Shown: in pieces, positions 17,689 to 28,355 of the stretch | Position numbering within the stretch: the stretch's first letter is position 1 | Layout: every line of letters begins with the position of its first letter | NCBI GenBank assembly: GCA_946886565.1 | Contig: CAMPIX010000001.1 | Coordinates: 62,001-126,000 of the forward strand | Origin: an uncultured Altererythrobacter sp. | Lineage (GTDB): Bacteria; Pseudomonadota; Alphaproteobacteria; Sphingomonadales; Sphingomonadaceae | DNA: 64,000 bases | Direction of reading: 5' to 3' | Program-made: the position numbers and the translations under genes | The notes under the pieces: model-generated | Seen by the model: the letters and a program-made list of their open reading frames with translations, nothing else | The model's database searches: none | Told to the model about the DNA's origin: nothing

Positions 17689-18036
17689 ATGAACAAGATT
17701 TATTTGGCCGGCGCGGTGGCGCTATTTTCGAGCGTTGCGGCCTGTAGCGAACAACCAAGCGCATCGCGCGAAGAGACGACTGTTCCAGCAGAACGGCCGG
17801 AGGCCGCGTCGCAGGACGCGGATTATTCGGCAAGTGGCGAAGTGACGGCTGTTGCCAGTGAGACGGTGACGATCTCGCATGGTCCGGTGCCGGACCTGCA
17901 ATGGCCCGCCATGACGATGACGTTCCAGGCCGACGGCCCGGACATCCTCGCCGGTGTTGCGGCCGGGGACCGGGTGTCGTTCGCCTTCCGTCAGGCGGAC
18001 GGCGGCTATGTTCTGACCTCGCTGACCAGGAACTGA
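17689..18036 (+). CDS. cusF: CusF-like periplasmic copper-binding lipoprotein
   Basis: 115 residues from the ATG at 17689 with GAGGG upstream. A lipobox (SVAAC) is followed by a linker and a CusF domain whose ligands are visible in [18 protein letters not shown]: His, Trp, Met and Met in the CusF order. CusF passes Cu(I)/Ag(I) to the CusCBA efflux pump. It is the first gene of a cusF-C-B-A run. A second CusF domain is fused to the C-terminus of CusB here. Confidence 0.88.
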   Translation: MNKIYLAGAVALFSSVAACSEQPSASREETTVPAERPEAASQDADYSASGEVTAVASETVTISHGPVPDLQWPAMTMTFQADGPDILAGVAAGDRVSFAFRQADGGYVLTSLTRN

Positions 18037-18095
18037 GCACGGGGCGGAGGGAGGCTTACCGGCCTTTCGTCCCCCGCTGGCAGGAACAAACACTC

Positions 18096-19367
18096 ATGAA
18101 ATCTTTCGCCTCTCCTTGGCGTGGATCGGTGGCAGTGGCGCTCGCCTTCGCTGTCGCCCAGCCGCAGCCCATCTTCGCCCAAGCCCAGGCCAAGCTCAGT
18201 CTCGATGAGGCGCTCGCGCTGTCTGTCGAGCGACAGCCTGCGCTCAACGCTTTCGCGCGGACCGCCCGAGCGGCCGAGGAGGCCGCGGTCGCCGCGCGAC
18301 AGCTTCCCGATCCACAGCTGACGATCGGCATTCAGAACCTGCCGGTCACCGGGTCCGAAGCATTCGACCTCGGCGCCGATTTCATGACCATGAAATCGAT
18401 CGGCATCATGCGCACCCAGGTCAGGGAAGCAAAGCGAGACGCCGCGTCGGCGCGTTATCTGGCAGAAGCCGCCGTTTCGCTCGCCGAGCAGGATGTGCTC
18501 GCGCGCCGCATCCAACGCGAGGTGATGCTCGGCTGGATCGCGATCATCGAGGCCCAGCAGAAGCGTGAGGTGCTCGGACTCCTCGTCGAAAAGCTGGAGG
18601 CACGTCAGTCACTCGTCGAGGGCGGCATTCTCGACGGAAGTGCCACGCCGGCGGATGTCATCGCCATCGAAGCCGATATATCGGCCGCTCGCGGCGAGAT
18701 GCTCGCGGCCAAGGACGCCGAAACCGCGGGCCGCGCGATGCTCGCGAGGTGGATCGGCGATGCTGCCCAGCGGCCGCTCTCGACGAAACAGCTCCCCATC
18801 TGCCGGCCCTCAAACAAGCAGCTGGCCCTAGCGGCGGTGGCGGAGCATCCGCTGATCGAGGTAGCGCGGCGCCGTGAGACGGTGGCGGAGCGTAGCATCG
18901 ATATTGCACGCGCGGAGCGCAAGCCCGACTGGGGTTGGTCGGCGATGTACGGCCAGCGCGGCGGCGGGCGATCGGACATGGTGACGCTCCAGGTCACCAT
19001 CGATCTGCCGTTCAACAAATCGCGTCTGCAGAATCGCCGGATCGCCGAGGCTTCGGAGTTGGCCGCCGCGGCTCGCGATCGGGCGGAGGATACGCGCCGC
19101 GAAGTGGTATCGGATTTCGAGCAGGCTTGGGCGCAATGGAGCGAGGCCAACGCACGGCTCACGACCGCCCTTAGTGACACCTTGCCGGCCTTGGAGGCGG
19201 TCGAGCGCGCTTTGGAGGCAAGGGTCGCCGGCGGCCAGCCTGCGGTGACGGACGTCCAGGCCGCCAGCGAACGCACGACCCGAACCGTGCTCGACGCCAT
19301 CGAGCAGCGTGCCGCGCTCGCCCGCGCAAGCGCCGACCTGAGCTTCTATGCCGAGGAGTGCGCATGA
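18096..19367 (+). CDS. cusC: CusC-type outer membrane efflux protein (TolC family)
   Basis: 423 residues from the ATG at 18096. A signal peptide (ending IFAQ) precedes an OEP domain with the paired long helices of TolC proteins (LSLDEALALSVERQPALNAFARTA; later RDRAEDTRREVVSDFEQAW). It forms the outer membrane channel for the RND pump encoded next. It lacks a lipobox, unlike E. coli CusC. Its end overlaps the cusB start by 4 nt. Confidence 0.88.
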   Translation: MKSFASPWRGSVAVALAFAVAQPQPIFAQAQAKLSLDEALALSVERQPALNAFARTARAAEEAAVAARQLPDPQLTIGIQNLPVTGSEAFDLGADFMTMKSIGIMRTQVREAKRDAASARYLAEAAVSLAEQDVLARRIQREVMLGWIAIIEAQQKREVLGLLVEKLEARQSLVEGGILDGSATPADVIAIEADISAARGEMLAAKDAETAGRAMLARWIGDAAQRPLSTKQLPICRPSNKQLALAAVAEHPLIEVARRRETVAERSIDIARAERKPDWGWSAMYGQRGGGRSDMVTLQVTIDLPFNKSRLQNRRIAEASELAAAARDRAEDTRREVVSDFEQAWAQWSEANARLTTALSDTLPALEAVERALEARVAGGQPAVTDVQAASERTTRTVLDAIEQRAALARASADLSFYAEECA

Positions 19368-20920
19368 TGGTGGCTGATCGCATTATCGGACCGCTCCGTT
19401 CCATGGACCGCCAGAAGCGCACGATGATCGGCGCCGGGCTCGCGCTGGCGATTGCGACCGCCGGTGCCGGCTATTGGGCCGGTTCATCCGGGCTGTTCAC
19501 CGAGAATGGATCGTCCGCCGGTGCGCAAGGCGAAACCATCGATGGTGTCGTTCAGGACGGCTCCGGCCAGCGCGTGCTCTACTGGTACGATCCGATGATT
19601 CCGATGGAGCGATACGACGCCCCCGGCAAGTCGTCGATGAACATGGCGCTCATCCCCAAATATGCGGATGGGGCCACCGACGGCGGGGTGAGAGTGTCGC
19701 CGGCGATGGCGCAGAGCCTTGGCGTGCGTATCGGCGAGGCTCAGGTGCGCGATCTCGCGCCGACTGTGCGAGGCGTGGGCCGGGTGCAGATCGATGAACG
19801 TATGATCGAGGAGGTGCAGACCTTCGCTCCCGGCTTTGTCGAAAGTCTGACGGTGCGGGCCGAAGGCGAGCCGGTGCAAGCGGGGTCGAGGATCGCGAGC
19901 GTCTATTCGCCCGAGCTGCTCACTGCCCAGCATGAATATAAATCGCTGCTTGGCATGTCGCGCGATGTGGCGCCCGCAAGCCTCAGGCAGGCGGCGCGCG
20001 ACCGTCTGCGGCTGCTCGGACTTTCCGGCGGCGCTATCCAGCGGCTCGAAAGCGGCGGCGCGCCGCAGCGCACCTACGCCGTCTTCGCGCCTGCCTCCGG
20101 GATCGTGACGGAGATCGGCGCCCGCCCCGGCGCCAGGGTCGAGCCAGGCCAGTCGATCGTCACCATCGCCGGCCTGTCGCGGGTCTGGGTGGTGGCCGAA
20201 ATCCCCGAAGCGGCTCTCGCTGCGGTGAAGGTCGGTCAACCGGTCGACGTGAGCTTCGCGGCCTATCCCCGCGAGGTGCGCGAGGGGAGCGTCGATTACA
20301 TCTATCCCTCGCTCAATCCCGAGACCCGCACCGCGCGCGTCCGTGTCACGCTCGCCAATCCGGGCCTTCGATTGAAGGAAGGCATGTTCGCCAATGTGAT
20401 CGTGCAGGGAACGGGCGGGATGACGCTGACGGTGCCGAGCGAGGCGGTCATCGCAACCGGAGAGCGGACTGTCGTCGTCACCAGGCGGGACGGCGCCTTC
20501 GTGCCGGTCGAGGTACAAACCGGCACGGTGGCGAACGGCTTCACCGAAATCCTGAGCGGCCTCGAGCCCGGCGACGAGGTCGTGCTCTCGGGGCAGTTCC
20601 TGATCGACTCCGAAGCATCGCTGTCCGGCGTGATCAATCGTCTCGAAGCGGCGACTCCTGCAGGTGAAGAGTCGACCGCGCAGCTCGCCCGAGGCACGGG
20701 CACCATCCAGTCGCTCGACGCGCCGCGGCGGCGCATCACCATCGCGCACGGGCCGATCCCGACGATGAACTGGCCGGCGATGACGATGACCTTCGGCGTG
20801 CGGGAGGCCGCGATGCTTCGCGGGTTCAAGCGCGGCGACCGGGTCGATTTCGCCTTTCCCAAGACTCAGCAAGGCGGCGCCTATGTGATCGGGCAATTGT
20901 CGCGGGATGCCGGCCAGTGA
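19364..20920 (+). CDS. cusB: CusB-type RND periplasmic adaptor with C-terminal CusF domain
   Basis: 518 residues from the ATG at 19364, with GAGGAG 5 nt before it. After a membrane anchor, a heavy-metal-binding domain is visible as [20 protein letters not shown] and MNMALIP. The hairpin, lipoyl and barrel domains of a membrane fusion protein follow. The last 75 residues ([20 protein letters not shown] then [10 protein letters not shown]) are a complete CusF domain, giving a CusB-CusF fusion. It overlaps cusC and cusA by 4 nt each. Confidence 0.9.
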   Translation: MMVADRIIGPLRSMDRQKRTMIGAGLALAIATAGAGYWAGSSGLFTENGSSAGAQGETIDGVVQDGSGQRVLYWYDPMIPMERYDAPGKSSMNMALIPKYADGATDGGVRVSPAMAQSLGVRIGEAQVRDLAPTVRGVGRVQIDERMIEEVQTFAPGFVESLTVRAEGEPVQAGSRIASVYSPELLTAQHEYKSLLGMSRDVAPASLRQAARDRLRLLGLSGGAIQRLESGGAPQRTYAVFAPASGIVTEIGARPGARVEPGQSIVTIAGLSRVWVVAEIPEAALAAVKVGQPVDVSFAAYPREVREGSVDYIYPSLNPETRTARVRVTLANPGLRLKEGMFANVIVQGTGGMTLTVPSEAVIATGERTVVVTRRDGAFVPVEVQTGTVANGFTEILSGLEPGDEVVLSGQFLIDSEASLSGVINRLEAATPAGEESTAQLARGTGTIQSLDAPRRRITIAHGPIPTMNWPAMTMTFGVREAAMLRGFKRGDRVDFAFPKTQQGGAYVIGQLSRDAGQ

Positions 20921-23900
20921 TCGCGCACATCATCCGCTGGTCGGCGGCGAACCGGCTGCTCGTCCTCTTGGGCGCCCTCTTCATCACCCTCGCCGGCGCT
21001 TACTCGGTGTCGCGCACGCCGCTCGACGCCATTCCCGACCTGTCGGACGTCCAGGTGATCGTCCGCACGCCCTATCCGGGGCAGGCGCCGGAGATCGTCG
21101 AGGCCCAAGTCACCTATCCGCTGACCACGACGATGTTGTCGGTGCCGAAGGTGAAGGCGGTGCGCGGCTATTCCTTCTTCGGCGATTCCTATGTCACCGT
21201 CATCTTCGAGGACGGGACCGACCTGTATTGGGCGCGCTCCCGCACGCTCGAATATCTGAGCCAGGCCGGCAATCTCCTTCCCGAAGGCGTTTCGCCGGCG
21301 CTCGGGCCCGACGCCACGGGCGTGGGCTGGGCATTTCAGTATGCGCTCGTCGACCGGACCGGGCAGCATGATCTGGGGCAGCTCCGGGCGCTGCAAGACT
21401 GGTTCCTGAAGTACCAGTTGAAGGAAATTCCCGGCGTCGCCGAGGTGGCGTCGCTCGGCGGTATGGTCCGGGCCTACCAGATCCAGCTCGATCCGGATCG
21501 GATGCAGATTTACGGCGTCTCCGCCCAGGAGGTGATCGAAGCCGTTCAGCAGGCGAACAACGAGGCCGGCGGCGCGGTCATCGAACGTGCCGAAGCCGAG
21601 TATATGGTCACCGTCGGCGGCTATCTGGAGGATTTGGACGACTTCCGGAATATCCCGCTGTCGGCGGAAGGCGGGACCGCAGTCACGATCGGCGATGTGG
21701 CACGGGTGCAGATCGTTCCCGACTTCCGGCGCGGCATCGCCGAGCTCAACGGCGAGGGCGAGGTCGTCGGCGGGATCATCGTCGTTCGGCAAGGCGCCGA
21801 CACGCTGTCGGTCATCGAGCGCGTCAAGGAAAAGCTAGCCGAGATCAAGGACGGGCTGCCGCCGGGGGTCGAGGTGGTCACAACTTACGATCGATCTTCG
21901 CTGATCGAGCGGGCGGTCGAGAATCTGTGGGAGAAGCTGTTCGAGGAGTTTCTCGTCGTCGCGCTGGTGACCGCCCTGTTCCTCCTTCATCTTCGCTCGG
22001 CGCTGGTAGCGATCATCATGTTGCCGCTGGGCGTGCTGGCGGCGTTCACGGTCATGTATTTCCAGGGTGTCAACGCCAACATCATGTCGCTGGGCGGCAT
22101 CGCCATCGCCATCGGCGCCATGGTCGATGCGGCGGTGGTCATGATCGAGAACGCGCACAAGAAGCTCGAACATGCCAAGGTCGAAGAGGGAACGCTCACC
22201 GAGCCGAGGCGCCGACAGGTGCTCACCGAGGCAGCGGTAGAGGTTGGCCCGGCGCTGTTCTTCTCGCTCCTCATCATCACGCTTTCGTTCCTGCCCGTGT
22301 TCACGCTGGAGGCGCAGGAAGGGCGGCTGTTCAAGCCGCTGGCCTTCACCAAGACTTATGCGATGGCGGCGGCGGCGGGGCTTTCGATTACGCTCGTTCC
22401 GGTATTGATGCTGATGTTCATCAAGGGCCGCATCCGTCCCGAGAGCGACAATCCGGTCAACCGGGCCCTGATCGCCGCTTACCGGCCAGGTCTCGCGTGG
22501 GTGCTGCGCCGGCCAAAGCTGACCGTGGGCATTGCCGCCGCCGCGTTGGCGCTGTCCCTCATACCGGCAAGCCAGCTCGGCGGCGAGTTCATGCCGCCGA
22601 TGAACGAGGGCGACATCCTCTACATGCCGACGGCCTTGCCCGGCCTTTCGGCGTCGAAAGCCTCAGAGTTGCTGCAGGTGACCGACCGGATCATCAAGAC
22701 CGTGCCGGAGGTGAAGACGGTGTTCGGCAAGGCCGGCCGCGCCGACACCGCCACCGACCCCGCCCCGCTCGAAATGTTCGAGACGATGATCCAGCTCAAG
22801 CCCAAGAGCGAGTGGCGGCCCGGCATGACGATGGAGACGATCATCGAGGAGCTGGATTCCAAGCTCAGGATACCGGGGCTCGCCAACGTCTTTGTCCAAC
22901 CCATCCGCAATCGCATCGACATGCTGGCGACCGGCATCAAGACGCCGGTCGGCGTCAAAATTTCGGGACCCGATCTTGGGACGCTCGACCGTCTCGGCCG
23001 GCAGGTTGCGCAGGTGGTCAAGGGGATCGAGGGAACAAGCTCGGCGGTGTCGGACCGCATCTCCGGCGGCCGCTATATCAATATCGAGATCGATCGTCTC
23101 GCCGCCGCTCGCTACGGACTGTCGGTCGAGGACATCCAGGCGACCGCCGCGACCGCCGTGGGCGGAGAGCAGATCGGCGAGAAGATCGAGGGCCTCGCCC
23201 GTTTCCCGATCGAGGTCCGCTTCCCGCGCGAGACCCGCGACAGCGTCCAGGCGCTTCGCCAGATTCCGATCATCGCGCCTTCCGGAGCGGTCGTGACGCT
23301 TGGCACGGTCGCGGAGATCGCGATCGAGGACGGGCCGACGATGATCAAGAGCGAGAATGCCCAGCCGTCGGTCTGGGTCTATGTCGATGTCCGCGACCGC
23401 GACGTCGTCGGCTATGTCAACGAAGCACAAGAGCGCGTCGCCGGAGCGATCGATCTCCCGCCTGGCTACTCAGTCGCCTGGTCGGGCCAGTTCGAATATG
23501 CGCAGCGGGCCGCTGAGCGAATGATGTGGGTGGTCCCGGCGACGATCGGCATCATCTTTCTGCTGCTCTTTCTCGCCTTCGGCCGGGCGCGCCAGCCGCT
23601 GATCATCCTGCTGACCTTGCCGTTTGCGCTCGTTGGGGGCGTATGGCTCATCTATCTCCTCGGCCACGCCGTTTCGATCGCCACGGCGGTGGGCTTCATC
23701 GCCCTTGCCGGGCTGGCGGCGGAGTTCGGCGTGGTCATGCTCGTCTATCTCGACCGCGCCATCGAGGAGCGCGTCGACGCGGGGCGCTTCTCGAAACCGG
23801 AATATCTCGACGAGGCACTGATGGATGGCGCGGTGCTGCGGGTGCGACCGAAGGCGATGACCGTGGCCGTCATCCTCGCCGGTCTCTTTCCCCTACTGAT

Positions 23901-24051
23901 CGGAACCGGCACCGGCTCGGAGGTGATGCAACGCCTGGCGGCGCCGATGATCGGCGGCATGATCACGGCGCCGCTGCTGTCGCTGTTCGTGCTGCCGGCA
24001 ATTTACAAGCTGCTCGGCCACCAGCGCTTCGTCAGCGGAGGTCGCGATTAA
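20917..24051 (+). CDS. cusA: CusA-type heavy-metal RND efflux transporter
   Basis: 1044 residues, the usual length of the family, starting at a GTG whose TGA overlap with cusB couples translation. Hallmarks of the HME-RND class are the N-terminal membrane helix, [20 protein letters not shown], the TM4 motif [20 protein letters not shown] and the second-half [18 protein letters not shown]. It pumps Cu(I)/Ag(I) from periplasm and cytoplasm through CusC. It is the last gene of the operon. Confidence 0.95.
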   Translation: MIAHIIRWSAANRLLVLLGALFITLAGAYSVSRTPLDAIPDLSDVQVIVRTPYPGQAPEIVEAQVTYPLTTTMLSVPKVKAVRGYSFFGDSYVTVIFEDGTDLYWARSRTLEYLSQAGNLLPEGVSPALGPDATGVGWAFQYALVDRTGQHDLGQLRALQDWFLKYQLKEIPGVAEVASLGGMVRAYQIQLDPDRMQIYGVSAQEVIEAVQQANNEAGGAVIERAEAEYMVTVGGYLEDLDDFRNIPLSAEGGTAVTIGDVARVQIVPDFRRGIAELNGEGEVVGGIIVVRQGADTLSVIERVKEKLAEIKDGLPPGVEVVTTYDRSSLIERAVENLWEKLFEEFLVVALVTALFLLHLRSALVAIIMLPLGVLAAFTVMYFQGVNANIMSLGGIAIAIGAMVDAAVVMIENAHKKLEHAKVEEGTLTEPRRRQVLTEAAVEVGPALFFSLLIITLSFLPVFTLEAQEGRLFKPLAFTKTYAMAAAAGLSITLVPVLMLMFIKGRIRPESDNPVNRALIAAYRPGLAWVLRRPKLTVGIAAAALALSLIPASQLGGEFMPPMNEGDILYMPTALPGLSASKASELLQVTDRIIKTVPEVKTVFGKAGRADTATDPAPLEMFETMIQLKPKSEWRPGMTMETIIEELDSKLRIPGLANVFVQPIRNRIDMLATGIKTPVGVKISGPDLGTLDRLGRQVAQVVKGIEGTSSAVSDRISGGRYINIEIDRLAAARYGLSVEDIQATAATAVGGEQIGEKIEGLARFPIEVRFPRETRDSVQALRQIPIIAPSGAVVTLGTVAEIAIEDGPTMIKSENAQPSVWVYVDVRDRDVVGYVNEAQERVAGAIDLPPGYSVAWSGQFEYAQRAAERMMWVVPATIGIIFLLLFLAFGRARQPLIILLTLPFALVGGVWLIYLLGHAVSIATAVGFIALAGLAAEFGVVMLVYLDRAIEERVDAGRFSKPEYLDEALMDGAVLRVRPKAMTVAVILAGLFPLLIGTGTGSEVMQRLAAPMIGGMITAPLLSLFVLPAIYKLLGHQRFVSGGRD

Positions 24052-24146
24052 GAGTCACCATCAGCGGCGTCCGGAGCGCAGCCAGCATAGGCGATTCCGA
24101 GCGGAACATCCTGTCGCCGCAACGGTGGACGTTCACCGCTCCTGCA

Positions 24147-26126
24147 TCACGAGATTGTCGGGCCGCCGCGTCCACGGCCGATCGACCAGCTGACGCCCCG
24201 TTCGCGCATGATGCCGGAGACGGACTTGCCGACATGTCGATCGAGCACCGGCCGCCACGGCACCAGTGTGAACTCCTTCGCTTTCGCGACCAGCGCATAG
24301 CGCCCGCTCGTCAGCTCGACCGGACGGCGCAGCACGCCTTCGACGCGATCGCCGCTACTGCTCTCGGCGAACGTCAGATCAAGCTCGGTGGATAGCTGCC
24401 CCGCGACGCGCAGGAGCTCACGGCGCTGGAGCACGGCAATGGCGTCAGGCCGGATGCCGAAGACGCCATCGGCTTCGGTGCCGAGACCTTGCGCTATCAG
24501 CCATTGCCGGCGGCGCGCCTGCGCGTTGCGGACCGCCGCGCCGAATCCGCTCTCGCGCAGCGGCTCGGATGTATCGGCGACCAGCTCGCGATCGAGCCAG
24601 GTGGCGGCATCGGCGCCGATCAGTTGCTCGATCGGCCGAGGTGACAGCAATTCGACGCGCACCGGCGCCTCGCGCGCGCGCCCTGCCTCGTAGCGCGACA
24701 CCTGGTCGAGATGGTTCGCCGGGATCGACCAGCTTCCATCTGGTTCGCGGGTCGCCAAGCCTGCGCGCCGCATCGCTTCGAGGCGGCGAACATGAGTCTC
24801 GGCGAACGCCTCGCTTGCCGACGGATCTTGGGCCAAATGCGCGTCGACCGAATAGCGCCCGGCGTTGGCCTCGGCGACCGCGGCGATCGTGCGATCCGCC
24901 GGCCTTGGCCCGCTCACAATCGGCGCGATCCTGACCACCGCATCGGTGGCCAGCGGCGCGACCGCATCGCCGCGCCCGATGTCGACATAATGCGTGCGGC
25001 CGTCGGTCGCGTCGACGATCAGATAATGCCGATCGCGCAGTTCGTCCGACAGGCCGCGCTCGACGACACGGCCGACCAGCCCCCGCGGGCCGGAAGCGGC
25101 CGGATCATAGATCGCCTGGTCAGCAAGCGCGGGCGCGGCCCCACGCTCGGCAAAGGCGCGCTGCATCGTGCGGATGATGTCGCCGCGCTCGCCCATCCGC
25201 CGCAGCGTCTCCTCCAAGCCATCGGCGAGCCGCCACGCGCCGCGTCCGATGTCCTCCGCCAGGCCCATGCGCGCGAGCCGCGCCAGCCGCCCCGCCCTCA
25301 GGCTTTGCTCGAACGGACGGCTGGTGGCCGAAGACACGATCCTGTCGGCATCCATCCCGGCGAGCAGCCGGCGGTCGATTCCGGTCAGCCGCTCCTGATC
25401 GATCTCGGCGCGCAGCCGCGCCTCGATCGCGCGGTCGTCGCGCGGTCCCAGATCAAGGTCAACCAGCTCGGCGGCGCGCTCGCGCATGCCGGCGGTCAGA
25501 TAGTCGCGGGCGATGACGAGGTCGCGGCCTCGATCGTCGCGGCCGCGCACCATGATGTGCGTGTGCGGATGGCCGGTGTTGAAATGGTCGACCGCGACCC
25601 AGTCGAGCCGCGTTCCGAGATCGGCTTCGACCCGCGCCATAAGCCGCCGGGCGAGCGGTTTCAGATCGTCATATTGATCGCCGTCCTCGGCCGAGACGAT
25701 GAAGCGGAACTGGTGGCGATCGCCTTGGCCGCGGTCGAGGAACGCCTTGCCGTCGACGCCCTCTCCGCCGGCGTCATAGAGCTGTCCCGGCGCGCCCTCG
25801 CGCGTGGTCCCGTCGCGCTGGATATAGCGCAGATGCGCGGCGGCTCCGGCAGCGCCCTTTCCGGCGAGCTTGACGATGCGCGATTTGATGATGACCCGGC
25901 GTGCGCGATACGCGGCATAGGCGTCGCGGCTGGCGAGCATCCGTCCGACCCCGCCGCCGCGCCCGATCCGGCTTCCGGAATAGCTGCGCCGGCCGCCCGC
26001 TGAGAAGGCACCGCCCCGGGCGAGATTGGCGGCGGCGAGCACGCGGTGGAGATATTTGCGGCCACGCTTGCCGCCCTTGGCGCGCATCCGCCCAAGATGC
26101 GGCTCGAAATCATCGTCGTCAGCCAT
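24147..26126 (-). CDS. VirD2-like relaxase (DUF3363), RlxS-like
   Basis: 659 residues from the ATG at 26126, with CAGGAA upstream. The N-terminal relaxase region contains the metal-binding histidine motif VDHFNTGHPHTHIMVRG. The central and C-terminal parts match the long DUF3363 extension found in ICE and plasmid relaxases of alphaproteobacteria, including RlxS of Mesorhizobium ICEMlSymR7A. It nicks oriT and leads the strand in conjugation. It ends convergent with cusA, so the copper island abuts the mobility module here. Confidence 0.88.
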   Translation of the reverse strand: MADDDDFEPHLGRMRAKGGKRGRKYLHRVLAAANLARGGAFSAGGRRSYSGSRIGRGGGVGRMLASRDAYAAYRARRVIIKSRIVKLAGKGAAGAAAHLRYIQRDGTTREGAPGQLYDAGGEGVDGKAFLDRGQGDRHQFRFIVSAEDGDQYDDLKPLARRLMARVEADLGTRLDWVAVDHFNTGHPHTHIMVRGRDDRGRDLVIARDYLTAGMRERAAELVDLDLGPRDDRAIEARLRAEIDQERLTGIDRRLLAGMDADRIVSSATSRPFEQSLRAGRLARLARMGLAEDIGRGAWRLADGLEETLRRMGERGDIIRTMQRAFAERGAAPALADQAIYDPAASGPRGLVGRVVERGLSDELRDRHYLIVDATDGRTHYVDIGRGDAVAPLATDAVVRIAPIVSGPRPADRTIAAVAEANAGRYSVDAHLAQDPSASEAFAETHVRRLEAMRRAGLATREPDGSWSIPANHLDQVSRYEAGRAREAPVRVELLSPRPIEQLIGADAATWLDRELVADTSEPLRESGFGAAVRNAQARRRQWLIAQGLGTEADGVFGIRPDAIAVLQRRELLRVAGQLSTELDLTFAESSSGDRVEGVLRRPVELTSGRYALVAKAKEFTLVPWRPVLDRHVGKSVSGIMRERGVSWSIGRGRGGPTIS

Positions 26127-26179
26127 CGCACGTTCCTGTTCGGCTTCCTTCCATCCGAAATGGCGCGCGCTGCCCTCCA

Positions 26180-26262
26180 AGAAAACCGGTGCCGCCAAAG
26201 CCCGCGGAAATGCTGAACTTTTGCTCTGACCGGCACCGGTCCAGCGTCGGCGGTGCCGCCGG
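26180..26262. other. Inverted-repeat cluster upstream of the relaxase gene, candidate oriT
   Basis: Within 80 bp there are a near-palindrome GACCGG-CA-CCGGTC (26228-26241) and a larger inverted repeat, CGGCACCG (26231-26238) with CGGTGCCG (26251-26258). A further ACCGGTGCCG copy sits at 26185-26194. Origins of transfer usually lie beside the relaxase gene and carry such repeats. The nick site cannot be read directly. Confidence 0.35.
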
Positions 26263-26461
26263 ACAGGCGAGAAAAAGATGTGCAGACAACAGGTTACGGT
26301 GCCAGGGGTGCCGTTCCTTTATCTTGCCTTACGCCGCTCAAGTCCTGAATTCGCCCCCTTCAGACCGTTCCAGTCCCACAACCCCGGCAAGCCGAGGCAC
26401 GAGAAAGCCGGGACGCGATGCTGTCCCGCACCGCGCCCCGGCCCCGCGATCGACGCCGAAA

Positions 26462-26821
26462 TCAGTGCGCCATCGCCAGCGTCATTCTCGCGTCATCGCG
26501 GGTCTCGAATAGCCGGCAACCAAGCATTCCCTGCGCATTGCCGTCGCCATCGACGATCATCGTCGCCACGAACCATTCGCCGTCGAGCCGGCCGCAGATC
26601 GCGATCCGATCGAGGTCATATTCGTCGTCGTCGAGACATTCATAGGCGCCGAGCCAGCGTTCCCAGACGCGCGCATCCCAGCGGAAATCGGCTTCCTCCG
26701 CGCTTAGAAACTGCCGCGCCAGCGCCTCGCCCGCGTCGCGTCCGAACTCGATCTCGAGCCCCGCGACGAGCGTCGCCATCACGCGATCCGACGCCGCTCC
26801 GATGGGTTGATACATGGTCAT
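26462..26821 (-). CDS. Conserved hypothetical protein of the mobility module
   Basis: 119 residues from the ATG at 26821 with GGAGG 6 nt upstream, a strong start. It is acidic and appears to be a small globular alpha/beta protein (WDARVWERWLGAYECLDDDEYD; RIAICGRLDGEWFVATMIVDGDG). I do not recognise a domain. It sits between the relaxase and the transglycosylase on the same strand, so a role in transfer is possible. Confidence 0.7.
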   Translation of the reverse strand: MTMYQPIGAASDRVMATLVAGLEIEFGRDAGEALARQFLSAEEADFRWDARVWERWLGAYECLDDDEYDLDRIAICGRLDGEWFVATMIVDGDGNAQGMLGCRLFETRDDARMTLAMAH

Positions 26822-27126
26822 TGAAGCCTCCTGTCAGCACCGTCCTCCTCATCGAGGACAGTCCCCGCCCGGCGGTTGGCGAGGCGTCTGTCAGGGCTGC
26901 CGGCGCGTTAGCGCCGGCACCGCGAAGCGGCGGCGGAGGAACCGATTTTGTCGTGCGGCAACGAACAAAAGCGCGCGCGAAGCGCGCTCCATCTGCACGG
27001 CAAAATTGGAGGGGCCGCCGGCCTTGCACAGGCGGCTCGGCAGCCGCCATGCTCGGCAGACCCGAGACGAGCCCTTACCCCCTCCCAGGCCAGTCGAACC
27101 TGCTCGATTCCTTGCGCCGCGTGCGA
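26822..27126. other. 305-bp non-coding stretch in the transfer module
   Basis: No supported gene. It holds a 7-bp hairpin AGCGCGC-GCGAA-GCGCGCT around 26974-26992, which may act as a processing or termination site after the transglycosylase gene, and the promoter or leader of the 26462-26821 gene. Confidence 0.4.
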
Positions 27127-27777
27127 TCACTGGCCTGAAAGCGGGACGAACAAACCGCCGTCCGAGCGCTCCGGCGAGGCCGCGTTCGGACGCCTTCCGG
27201 CTGTCCGATCGACGACGAACAGCGTCTCGGGAGGTGCCGGTGAGGCCGGACCCGCGCCGATCGCATCCGTCTTCGCCACGGCCGCGAGATAGCCGCGCGT
27301 CTCGGCCGGCAATGTCGCCCGGCCCGCCAGATAGGCCGCATAGCGCGCCGGTCCGGCATTGTAGGCGGCGAACAGGCCCGGATAGCCGAAGCGGTCGTAC
27401 ATCGCGCGCAGATAGGCGGTCCCGGCGAGGATGTTGTCGCGCGGATCGTGCGGATCGGCGCCGAGCGCGTGCGCCGAGCGCATCTCCGCCCAGGTGCCGG
27501 GCATCAGTTGCATCAGCCCCATCGCGCCGGCGTGACTGGTGATCGGGCGTCCGGCGAGCATCGTGCGGCCGCCGCTTTCGGCGCGCATCACCCGCTCGAT
27601 CCAGGCTACCGGAACCCCGAAGCGCATCGACGCCTCGGCGACATAAGGCGCCCATCGCGCCACCGGATCGGCGCGCGCGGATGCCGGCGGCGCCACCAGG
27701 CTCGCGGCCGCTGCGACCAGAACCACGAAGCCGATGCGCGATGCCGCCCACCCGCGCCAATGCCTCGTCGGCGTCAC
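27127..27777 (-). CDS. Lytic transglycosylase, conjugation-type
   Basis: 216 residues from a GTG at 27777 that overlaps the traF-like stop as GTGA; longer in-frame extensions lie inside traF. A signal peptide is followed by an SLT domain: catalytic Glu in IERVMRAESGGR, the GAMGLMQLMPGTW block, and FAAYNAGPARY. It cleaves peptidoglycan locally for assembly of a transfer apparatus. A transglycosylase in this position also occurs in the rdfS-rlxS segment of related ICEs. Confidence 0.88.
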   Translation of the reverse strand: MTPTRHWRGWAASRIGFVVLVAAAASLVAPPASARADPVARWAPYVAEASMRFGVPVAWIERVMRAESGGRTMLAGRPITSHAGAMGLMQLMPGTWAEMRSAHALGADPHDPRDNILAGTAYLRAMYDRFGYPGLFAAYNAGPARYAAYLAGRATLPAETRGYLAAVAKTDAIGAGPASPAPPETLFVVDRTAGRRPNAASPERSDGGLFVPLSGQ

Positions 27778-28355
27778 GACGCCGGCCACAGCAGGCGCGC
27801 GCGGCCGAGCACATCTTGCGCGCCGGTCGGCCCGAAGTAGCGCCCGTCGAACGAATCGGCGGCGTCCGCCATCAGCAGGAACAGTTCGCCAGCGCGAAGC
27901 GTCACGCATCCTTCCCACCAGGGCAGGACGCGGCCGTGCCCGTCGAACCGGCGGCGTTCGGCGATGGGGCTGCCGTTGATGCTGACCACCGGGCCGATCG
28001 CGCAGACCGTATCGCCCGACGCGGCGGCGACGCGCTTCACCAGCGGCACATTGGCGGGAAGATAGCGGCGCCGGGCGGCGAGCATTCGCGCGCCGTCCGG
28101 AACCCAGGCGATGACCATATCGCCGCTGCGAACCGGCGCGTCGGGCGTCACCCGGTAGAGCCCGAGCGGCGCGCTGGCGCTCGCATTCCAGACAAGGCGG
28201 GGAACCGGCATGGCGGCGATCGTCACCAGCAGCGGAACCGAAGCGACGGCTGCGACGATGATGGTCGCGCGGGCTCGCGCACGGGTGCGGAGCGTTCGCT
28301 GGCGACTGAGCGCGTCGCCCCAGGCGAACAGCGGCAAGTCGCGGCGCTCAGTCAT
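27774..28355 (-). CDS. traF: TraF-type S26 signal peptidase
   Basis: 193 residues. One N-terminal membrane helix (IIVAAVASVPLLVTIAA) is followed by an S26 peptidase fold: the catalytic Ser in NASASAPLGLYRV and the catalytic Lys in VPLVKRVAAASGD. Conjugative TraF processes pilin or other transfer proteins. It overlaps the upstream HTH gene by 8 nt and the downstream transglycosylase by 4 nt. Confidence 0.88.
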   Translation of the reverse strand: MTERRDLPLFAWGDALSRQRTLRTRARARATIIVAAVASVPLLVTIAAMPVPRLVWNASASAPLGLYRVTPDAPVRSGDMVIAWVPDGARMLAARRRYLPANVPLVKRVAAASGDTVCAIGPVVSINGSPIAERRRFDGHGRVLPWWEGCVTLRAGELFLLMADAADSFDGRYFGPTGAQDVLGRARLLWPAS

